NCBI RefSeq assembly: GCF_030540775.2
Contig: NZ_CP141266.1
Location: forward strand, 3,831,001-3,895,000
Source: Flavivirga abyssicola
GTDB taxonomy: Bacteria > Bacteroidota > Bacteroidia > Flavobacteriales > Flavobacteriaceae
Reading direction: 5' to 3'
Length of the DNA: 64,000 bases
Below the pieces are notes generated by a model. The model saw nothing but the letters and a program-made list of their open reading frames with translations. It was not told the DNA's origin and did not search any database. Of this stretch, positions 34,257 through 46,200 are shown in pieces (positions within the stretch are counted from its first letter, which is position 1; each line of letters starts with the position of its first letter). The translations under genes and the position numbers were made by a program.

Positions 34257-37200
34257 ATGAAAAAACCTACTACTTTAAAAAAAGAACTAATTGTGTTGCT
34301 GATACTACTATTCAGCATACAATTATTTGCTCAAAATCAAGTGCCCTTCACACCCAGATTTAATCAAGATTTGAAAGGTGATATCATATTGATAGGTAAT
34401 AATATTTTGGGACCAAATAACAATGATTTCAATAATAATTCGACATATAACGATGAGGTTAATATGCGATATATTGACATTGATTCTGATGGAACCACGT
34501 TTAGTTCATCGAGTGCGGATTTACAAATCCCTATTAATCCTCATATCCCACCCGCAGCTAATGATTGTTATGAAATTGTACATGCCGGCCTATATTGGAG
34601 TGCCGTTACTGATGGTGCAGAGCCTATTAATACTGTGAAATTAAGGGGACCAACCGGTGGATATAATGATATTACTGGAACCGTTATTTTCAATGCAGGA
34701 AGCACATCGGTAGATGGGGGTAATAGTTTTCCATATGCATGTTATGCAGATGTAACAAATATTATAAGGGCGTTAGGTACCGATCAAGGAACATATACTG
34801 TGGCTAATGTATCGTCATCTCAAGGTCAAACAGAACTTTTTGGTAACTTCACAGGAAACTCAGCTGGGTGGTCTTTATTTATAGTTTATCAAAACCCGTC
34901 ATTACCAGGTAAATCCATAACTAGTTTTGATGGTTTTAGTACTATTACAAGAAGTACTCCCGGATTAGATGTTACGGTTTCAGGGTTTAGAACCGTACCA
35001 GCACCTGCTCCAGTTAGAGCGAATTTCGCATTTGCTGCTTTAGAAGGAGATAAGCCAATTACTGGTGACCGATTAATAATTAATGGAACCAGGTTGTCTG
35101 ACCTGAATCGAGATCAAAATAACTTTTTCAACAGTTCAGTAACAGGGCCACCGGTCAGAGTTCCTAATAGTAGTAATGCCTTAGGGTTTGATACGGGTAT
35201 ATTAGCCGTACCTAATCCAGCTAATGCCGTTATTAATAATGATGACACAAGTGCTACAGTACGTTTAGAAACAGGTAGAGATACATATTTCCCATATTTC
35301 TTCGCCTTTGCGGTAGATATTATTGCCCCTAACATGGTGCTCACTAAGACCGTTGAGGATGAATTTGGAAATAACATTGGAGGCGGATTAGTAGATCTCG
35401 GAGATGAATTAAACTATGTAATAGGTTTTCAAAATACAGGAAACGATGATGCTACGGGACTAACCATTAGAGATGTACTTCCGACTAATATTGAATTTAA
35501 TTACCCAGCCGATATGGGTTTATTGCCTCCAGGGCTAACGGTTCAAAGTTATAATCCAGCAACGCGAGAGCTTATTTTTGCTGTAGATGATTCTGTAATA
35601 GAGGAAAATGATCCTGTACTGGAAATCCGTTTTAAAGTTACAGTAGTAAGAGAATGTAGTTTACTGAATGATGCCTGTGATAATATTGTAAGTAATCAAG
35701 CTTTTTCAACTTATAGAGGTACTTTAAATCCTTTGTTTGTTATTTCAGATGATCCAAGTTTCAGCACCAATACAGGTTGTCTGTTAATACCTGGGGCTAC
35801 TAACTTTATTGCCGATATTGATTGTACGTTTGAAGAAGACGTGATTCTTTGTGGCGATAATGTGGTATTAACGGCAGGAGACGATTACGATTCATATTTG
35901 TGGTCTACTGGAGAAACAACACAATCTATAACAGTTACAGCTCCAGGAACGTATACTGTTCGTAATACAGCGACGGCACCTTGTCAATCTATCGACCAGA
36001 TTTTTAATGTAATTACTTATGGAGCAGGAGTTCCGAATCCAGTGATTCCATTTGCAGATCAGGTCGTTGTATGTCCTGATGATGGAACAGAATTGCCAAA
36101 CATTTTTATGTGTGGTGCTTCCGATACAACATTTATTGATACAAATATTACTGATGCTAACTCAATAATTTGGCAAAGACTGGACGAATCAAGCTGTACA
36201 GCAGTTGCAGATATAAGATGTCCCAATGTGGAGGCAACTTGTACATGGAATACAGTACAAACCGGACCAGATTATTTAGTAGACACGGCTGGACAATACC
36301 GATTAACATTAAATTATACAGGTGGTTGTTTTAATGAGTATTACTTTAATGTTTATGAAAATGTATTACTGCCAACTGCAACATCAAATGATATTATTTG
36401 TACAACACCAGGAGAAATAGTTGTAGCAGATGTGCCTTCTGGCTATGAGTATAGTATTGACAATGTGAATTTTCAACCTAGCAATGTTTTTTCTATTACT
36501 ACGGCAGGTATCTATACCGTTTATATTAGACAGATAGGAGTTACACCTAACCCTTGTGTCTTCACGATACCAGATATTCAAATAAGAGAAAGAAATTTTA
36601 CTGTTACAACAGACATCACACAACCCTTATGTCATAACGGACAGGGAAGTGTCTTAGTAGCTGCTAATGATGTGCGTCCACAATATTATTTTTCAATTTC
36701 CCAAGGAGCTACATTAATAAATAGTGTAGGTCCTATTGTAGCAAGTGATTATACATTTCCTAACTTAAATCCGGGAACATATACTATAGACGTTACTACA
36801 GACGATGGTTGTGTATTTAATGGCGATATAGATATAATAAACCCAACATTGTTGGAAGCTACAGCGGCTTTAACAAGTCCTTTAACTTGTACCGATGGAG
36901 AAATTACTGTGTATCCTGTTGGAGGAACATCACCTTATTTCTATTTTGTAAATAGTACAACGGTATTCCAAACACTACCACAAATACCAGTTACAGCAGC
37001 AGGAACATATGATATTAGAGTTGTAGATTCTAACAACTGTTTTGTAGATATATCAATAGATGTAGATGCTATTCAACCTCCTGCTTATACTGTTTCTAAG
37101 ACGGATATTTTATGTGCAGGTACTGGAAACGTTGGAGAAATAGATATTAATGTTACGAATGCTAACGGAAATACATTACGATATAGTATCGATAATGGAG

Positions 37201-40200
37201 CGACATATTCCAATTCACCTGTTTTCACAGGACTTGCAGTTGGAAGTTATGAAGTATTAGTTGAATATACTTCCGGAACAGATGTGTGTGTCACGGCACC
37301 ACAAACTATAGATATCATAGAACTTTCTGCAATTACAGGAACAGCGACGTTAACAACTCCATATACGTGTACTACAAATGGAGAAATAACGGTTTCAGGG
37401 GTTTCTGGAGGAACTGCACCTTATTCATATAGTATTGATGGAATAAATTTTCAACCAGGGCTTACATTTACAGGATTAACAGATGGTTCATATACAGTAA
37501 CAATAAGAGATGCTAATAATTGTACGTTTACAGCTCCGGCTATAGATATTAATCCATTAGATCCACCAACAAATTTAACTTTTAGTAATACAGCTTTAAC
37601 TTGTCCAACAAATGAATCTGATGTTACAATTACAACAACTACAGGAGGAACAGCTCCTTTAGAATATAGAATAATAGCACCAGCCCCGTCTGTAACAGGA
37701 TATCAAAGCTCGATCACTTTTACTGGTTTAGCTCCAGCAATTTATACATTTGAAGTAAGAGATGCTAATAATTGTACTTATAGTGAATCTTATGAGATTG
37801 AGGCACTTCCTGCATTAACAGTAGTAGGAGCATTAGTAAATAATATTACTTGTTTTGGTGCTTCAGACGGAGCAGTTCGATTTACAGTTGCAGGAACAAC
37901 AGGTTTTACTTATACTATTAATGGAGGAACTTCTACAGCTGGTACGTCACCTATTGATTTAACAGGATTGTCGGCTGGACCTTATGCAATTGTTGTTACG
38001 GACACAGCTACAAACTGTCAAGCAACAGCTTCTGTTACAGTAGATGCACCACCAGCAGCATTAAGTGTTACAGTAACTGAATCTCCTATTACCTGTCTTG
38101 CTGATGGTAGTGTTATTATTAATGCCGTAGGCGGTTGGGGAGGAAATTCATATACACTAACACAACCAGATACAACTGTTTTAGGACCGCAAGGAAGTAA
38201 TACTTTTGGAGGTTTAACACAAGCAGGAACTTATACAGCGACTGTTACAGATTCAAATGGATGTACAGCGACAGATACATTTACTTTAAGTTTAACAACA
38301 TTGCCAGTTGCTTCTATAGATGTGACATCAGACTTATGTTATGATACGACTAATGCAGCGACTCTAGTGGCAACAGTAACATCTGGGGGACAAGCTCCTT
38401 TTGAATATAATATTAATGGTGGCCCTTTTGGTTCTAGCAATACATTTACAGGTTTAACTCCTGGTAGCTATACCATCATAGTCAGAGATGCTTACGGTTG
38501 TCAAGTTACTTTGCCAGCGCAAACCATAGCCCCACAATTAACATTAAGTGCCGTTTTAACAAAAGACATAGATTGTTCTGCTGCACCTGATGCTTTAATT
38601 ACAGGTAATGTTTCGGGAGGCACACCACCATACGAATATACAACCTCTTTTAATGGAGGGGCTTATAATCCATTGTCTACAGCAATAGCGGGAACAACAT
38701 TTGTTAGAGCTGTAGCTTCTCCGGGAGATTATAGATTTAGAGTAACCGATGCACAAGGATGTCAGGTAGAATCTGGAGTTGTTACTGTAAATCCAGCAGT
38801 AAATCCAACAGCTACGGTAACCACAGTGAACCCAACTTGTAATGGCGGGGCAAATGGTTCTGTACAAATAACAGCCTCAGGTGGTGAAGGACCTTATGAG
38901 TATAGTTTTAACGGAAGCGCTTTTACAACAACATCATTTTATGATACATTAAGTGCTAGTATTGTTTATGCATACCAAGTGAGAGATAGTAAAGAGTGTC
39001 TTTTTAATGGTACAGTAACCTTAACAGAACCTGATGCTTTAGCAGCAACACATGCGGTAACACCATTTAGTTGTAGTGCTACAAATACAAGCCAACCAGC
39101 TACGATAACTGTAACTGCTACAGATGGAACAGCACCTTACCAATTTAGTTTTAACGGATCTGGTTATAGTGCTACCAACACATTTAATGTGAACGATGAT
39201 GGTACAAACCAAACTATTCCATATTCAGTAAGAGATAATCAAGGATGTATTTTTAATAGTTCTGTAACAATAAATGCACTAAATCCACCAATGGCTGGTA
39301 CTATTACTAGTACACCTGTAACATGTATAAATACAACAAGTACGGCAACAGTAACACCAGCAGTAGGAACAGGAGTAGGAGCATTGACTTATGAAATAAC
39401 CTTACCAGCAGCTTTTGTAGCTTCAAATGGAACGGGTATTTTTCCAGGGTTAGATCCAGATATTACTTATACTTTTAGAGTGACAGATGCAGATGGATGT
39501 TATTATACAGAAACACATAGAATAGAACCAGTTGTAAACATAGCAGTTACAGGAGCATTAGTAAATGATGTAAGCTGTAATGGTGGTACAGATGGTGCTG
39601 TAACTTTTACAGTTTCTAATTTTGCTACCACATATAGTTATACTATTAATGGTGTGTTACCAGCAACAACAGGTCAATCGGCAGTAACAATTCCTTTAAC
39701 ATTGTTACCTGCAGGAGATCAGGTGATCGTTGTAACAGATGAAACCACTGGATGTACAGACACGTTTACTGTACCAGTTAGTGAACCAGCAGCTGCTTTA
39801 GGACTTAGTGCCACATCAACAAATGTATTTTGTACGAATGATAATTCACAAATTACAGTTACAGCAACAGATGGCACGCCAAATTATACGTATGCTGCGG
39901 TTATTACAGGAGCTGGAGCTCCTGCAATTGGAGCATATAGTAGTGGTAATGTTATAACAGTCGATACAAATTCGGCGGCAGATTTAGTTTGGGATGTATA
40001 TGTAAGAGATGCTAATGATTGTATAGAAATGACTACGGTTACTATTGTTAGCGATCCATTACCAACAGTAAGTACACCAGCTTTAGCATCTAATCAATGT
40101 AGCGTAACTTCTGGATTTACTTTTACAGCAACTCCAGGGGCAGGTGCAATTACACCGCTAACATATAGTATAGATGGAGGAACCTCTTATCAAACTAGTC

Positions 40201-43200
40201 CAACGTTTACAGTTAATGGACCAGGAACTTATACCGTAACTATTAGAGATGGTAATGGGTGTACAGCAACTAGTGCTACCACTACAGAAGTTTTTGCACC
40301 AGTTACAGCAGGTGCTATTTTAACAAAAGACTTAACATGTTCAGTACCACAAGAAGCAACCATGGATATAACAGTATCTGGAGGTAATACTCCTTACTCT
40401 TATAGAGCTAGTATAGGCGGCGTTGCTTATGCAGGACCACAAATACCAATTGTTGGATCAGCATTTACTTATACACCAGTTTCACTTGTTGGAACTACAT
40501 ATCAATTTGAAATTACTGATGCAAATGGTTGTACGGTAGAAACGAATATCATAACAACAAATACTGCGGTTAATCCGGTTATTACTAGTGTAACACAAAC
40601 ACAGTTTATTTCATGTTTTGGAGACCCGACAGCTGCTATTGATATTATTATTGATAATACAGTAGGCTTAGCGCCTTATACCATAAATGTTAATAATGAT
40701 ACAACAACCACAAATTATGGTACGCAGACTAGTGGACTGCCAGCAGGAAGTTATACTATAACTGTTACAGATGCTAATGGGTGTACAGATACTGATACTA
40801 TTGCAATTAGTGAACCATCAGCTATTAATACTCTTTTTACAGCTGTTCCTATTACATGTTTTGGAGGCGGGTTATCAAGTGGATCGATTACCGTTGATGG
40901 TATAACTGGAGGTACAGCCCCTTATAATATTTTTGTTACAGGTACAGGTGCTTATTCTAATTCTGCACTTGGTGTTCCTGGTACGGCAGCAGTTCCTTTT
41001 ACTGTAATTGATTTTGGATTATACCAAATTAGTGTTGTAGATGCTAATGGATGTACTCAGTTGATTCAAGATGTATTAGTAGCATCTCCTCCAACTGATT
41101 TAGATATAACTGTAAATACACTACCAACAATTTGTACTACAGGAGGAACAGCCGTGGTAACTATTGGGGGAACATTAACAGGAAACGGTCCATATCATTT
41201 TGCCATTTATACAGGACCAGGAATGACTTATTCGGCTCCAACTGCTGCTCCGTGGCAGGATGAAGATGCTTTTGGAAGTGAAACGTCAACATTTACAGGG
41301 TTATTACCAGGAGTAACTTATACGTTCATTATTTATGATGAATTTACACAATGTTATTATTTTGAAACATCAACTATTCCTATTCCAACAAACTCTACAT
41401 TGACAACAACTGCAGTTGTTGAAAACAATATTACTTGTACCGGAAGTGCTGATGGAAATGTAAGCTTTGACATAAATAGTACTTATCTGGTTACTACCGA
41501 TGTAACTTATACAGTATTTAATTCACTAACTCTAGCGACAACAGGTATTACCGGGTCTGGAACGGTTCCTGCTAGCGGGACATTATCAGTCTCTAATTTA
41601 GGACCATTACCAGTTGGGAATTATTTTGTTGTAGTTGAAGAAGATTTAGGAGCTACCAATGCAGGTTGTAGTGTTTCAACTACTACATTTAGCATCACAG
41701 AGTCAGCTGCCTTATTAACTATTAGTGCTGCAGTTTCAAAAAATGCAAATTGTAATGAATTAGGTACTATTACAGCTACAGCAGCGAATGGTACTGGACC
41801 ATACGAATATCAAGCGGTAGTATCAGGAAGTCCTGTAGTGCCAGCTAATTGGGCTGCTGCTAATACATTTAATTTAGCAGGAACTACAACTTATGATATT
41901 TATGTAAGAGATGCTTACGGATGTGTTCAATTTGCTACACAAGTATTACCTACAGATCAACCACCTACTATAAGCCCAGTAGCTCAACAATGTTATACAG
42001 GAACTCCTATTAACATTACGCTATCTGGAACCGTATTTGTAGGTACAGCAGCATACAGTATTAATGGGGTTGCTGGTCCTTATCAGGCAAGCCCTAATTT
42101 TACAATTGCTTCACCTGGAACCTATACTTTAAGTATTCGTGATGATAACGGTTGTACTGCAACAACATCTTATGTTGTAGAGCCTCAATTATTACTTAAT
42201 GCTAATATGACACAGGATTTAGAATGTCAAGGCGTTGATGCAAGTATTACGTTAACACCAACAGGCGGAGTAGGACCGTACACTCTTGAAGTGAGTTTTA
42301 ATAGTGGAGGCTTTATTCCTGCCGTTTCTCCTTTTACAACAAGTGTTGCTGGAGATTATGTGTTTAGAGTTACAGATTCTCAGGGACCTCCTGGATGTCC
42401 GGCTTTATCTAATACTGTTACGGTAACACCAAGAACAACACCAACACTTACAGAAGTACATACAGATGTAACTTGTATAGGTGATACAGATGGTCGTATT
42501 GTAGTAACAGCATCTAATGGAATACCACCATATCAATACAGTAATGATAATGGAGTTACATTCCAGGCATCTAATGAATTTAGTGGATTAGCTCCGGCAA
42601 CATATAACATTGTTGTGAGAGATAGTAAAAACTGTGATTCAGCAGCAACATCAGTAGTTATTGATGAACCTTTAGTGGTTACTTCAGGACCAGTTTTAAC
42701 GCAAGGATTAACTTGTGGAACGGGTAATGCTGCTCAAGCCGCTACGATAACAATTAATGCAGGGGGAGGTACTCCACCGTATGTATATAGTTTTGATGGA
42801 GGTGTGAATTTTACGCCAGTAAATATTTTTACAACCACTACAGCAGGTCCAGTAAATACTATGGTTAGAGATAGTAGAGGATGTTTAAGTGCTGTGGTAC
42901 CAATAAATATTCCAGCATTAGTGCCTCCAACAGATTTAGATTTTGTTGCTACACCAGTAACCTGTACAAATTTAACAAGCGATGTTACTTTAACTACAAC
43001 TGGTGGTGTAGGTGTGTTAGCTTATGCTATTTTATCTCCGGCAAGTGCCACAGGAAATACTACAGGAGCTGCTTCTGGAGTTTTTACAGGATTAGCCCCA
43101 GATATCTATTTATTTGAAGTAACTGATGCTAACGGATGTACATATGAAGAATCATATACGGTAGAAGATGTAACAAACATTACAGTTTTAGGAGTGTTTG

Positions 43201-46200
43201 GTAACGATGTAACTTGTAATGGTACTCCAACTGGAGCAGGAAGTTTTACAGTTGGAAATTTTGCTGGAACATATAGTTATAGCATTAATGGAGCTGCAGC
43301 AGTGGTTGGTCAATCAGCTACAACAATTAATTTACCTCCATCAATTGCTGGAACCTATACAATCGTTGTAACAGACGAAACAACAGACTGTACTGCAACG
43401 GATTCAGTAGTGATCAATGAACCAGCTTTATTAACACTTACTGAAACAGGAAATATAAATGCGAATTGTAATGAAGATGCACAGGTAACTGTTGAAGCAA
43501 ACTTTGGAACACCAGGTTATACATATGCCTTTGTTCAAGATGGCGTTGCGCCAGTCCCTGCAGATTTTACAAGTAATGCGACTGCGTTTTTAAATCCAGC
43601 TACAAACACAGATTGGGATGTTTGGGCACAAGATGCTAACGGATGTCAAGAACAAATAGATGTGACTATAGCTACAGATCCATTACCAACGGTAACTGCT
43701 GTGGTAGATAATCAGTGTACGGGAACATCGTCATTTACTATTACAGCAACACCGGGAGCGGGTGCAATAACACCATTAAGCTACAGTATTGATGGCGGTG
43801 TGTCTTATCAAACAAGTCCCGTATTTACGGTAAGTACAGCTGGAAGTTATATTGTAACTATTAGAGATGGAAACAATTGTACTGCCAATACTGTTGCGCC
43901 AATAGACGTTTTTGCACCACTTGCAGCAAATGCCACTTTAACTAAAGATTTAACATGTTCATTACCAACAGATGCTTCTATGGATATTGAAGTGCTTGGA
44001 GGAAACGGACCGTATTCTTATAGAGTTAGTATAGGAGGCGTAGCTTATGCAGGACCACAAATACCGTTTGCAGGAACTACATTTACTTATAACAACGCTA
44101 CGGCAGATACATATCAGTTTGAAATTACTGATGCAAATAGTTGTACAACAGAAACAAATGTCATAACAACTAATGCTACAATACCTGTAACATTTACAAC
44201 AACTGTAATTGATGTTAGTTGTAATAGTGGCAATGATGGTTCAATTACTGTAAACTTAGACCCAGGTAATGATAACCCAGTTTATACTTATGAGATTATT
44301 GCAGGACCTATTTTAAGACCTTCACAAACCTCAAATCTTTTTGAAGATTTAGTAGCTGGAGATTACACAGTAGAAGTAACTTCTGGTAAAGGATGTACTA
44401 ATACTGCAGTTGTTCGAGTTGATGAGCCGTTAGCTTTAACGGTTTCAGGAACCGCAACGCCTTATACATGTGCACCAGATAACTCTGTAAACACAAGTAC
44501 ATTAACTATTAATGAAGGCGCAGGAACAGGAACCGCACCATATGCATATAGTATTGATGGTACAAATTATTTCACAACGAATACATTTGATATCATTGAT
44601 ACGGGTGTTCCGCAGACCATTAATATTTTTGTAAGAGATAATAATGGGTGTATTGAGAGCAATACTGTAAATATAGCACCATTACCAACGTTAACTGCTG
44701 CAACAGTAGCGGTAGCTACACCTATTGATTGTAATGGTACAGGTTCGGTTGATATAACTGTAACAGGAGGATCTGGTAACTTTACTTTTCAAATGTTGCC
44801 TAGTGGAACGCCACAAGCATCTAATATATTTAGTATAACTAATCCAGGAACTTACCATTTCCAAGTGAATGATTTAGATACTGGATGTACTATAGATGCA
44901 TCATATGAAGTACTGCCTTTTGATACTATTGATGCAGTAATAAATACACCAACTCAAGTCACCTGTTTTACAGATAACAATGGTGGATTTGAACTTAATA
45001 TAAGTGGTTATACAGGGCCTTATAATTATGATATATTAGATAGCACAGGAGCTTCAGTAAGAGGTCTTACAGCAGCTAATACATCAACAAACCCAGAACT
45101 GGTAACAGGATTAACAGGAGGTAATTACACCGTGGTAGTAACAGAAACGGCAAGCCCATTCTGTACTACAACATCGAATGTAATTACTATAGATTCTCCT
45201 GCCAGTGCATTAACATTGGTAGCAACAGAAACAGCAAATGTAACCTGCGATAATAATGTAGGTACTATTACTGCTGTAGCTAGTGGGGGAAGAACACCTT
45301 ATGAGTATGAATTAACAGGAGCGGCTACGGTAGCATATTCTCCAAGCGGAATGTTTACAAATTTATCAGCAGGAGCTTATATAGTAAATGTAAGAGATGC
45401 TGGGGGTTGTATAGTTTCCGATCCAATTACTTTAAATATTCCAACACCGATTAATGCCACAGTAACGCCTAGTGCAAGCTTATTATCTTGTTTTGGTGAT
45501 ACAAATGGAACGATTACTGTAAATGCTACTGGCGGACAAGGAAGTAATTATTCTTATACGCTTAATATGGTTTCACCAATAGTAGCATCGTCAGGACCTC
45601 AAACAGATCCAGTATTTACAAATCTGGGTGCAGGAACTTATAATGTTACTGTAACTGATGGATATAATTGTGTGTTTAATTCGCCTAATGTTGTTATAAA
45701 TGAGCCAACTCAAATACAAACAACTTTAGCAAAAGAGACCTCACAAACCTGTTTAACAAACGCTACATTAACATTAAGCGCTACAGGAGGAACAGGACCA
45801 TATACGTATAGTGATACTCCAAATTTTGTTACGACACTAGGATCATTTGCTACATCGGTAACATTCCCAGTACCAGTAGGATCTCATGTTTATTATGTAA
45901 GAGATGCGAATGGCTGTAATGCAAATGTTTCTAATGAAATTATAATAGACCCACTACCAGCTTTAACAGTTGATTTGGATTCTGTTAATATAAATTGTGC
46001 CGGTGATAACACAGGTGTTATAACCGCAACAGCTCAAGGTGGTTTAGGAAATTATGTTTATACGTTGCAGGATACGTCTGGAAATGATATAACTCCAGTG
46101 ACTCAAAATACACCAGGTGTTTTCACCGAACTTGTTGCTGGAAGTTACCAAGTAAGAGTAGAAAGTCTGGATTGTTTAATCACTTCTGCAAGAATCGACA

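Noticed and set aside
36384-43117. Short Cys/Ser/Tyr-rich frames inside the adhesin gene
   Set aside because: They are shadow frames of the repetitive Thr/Gly-rich adhesin with no independent support.
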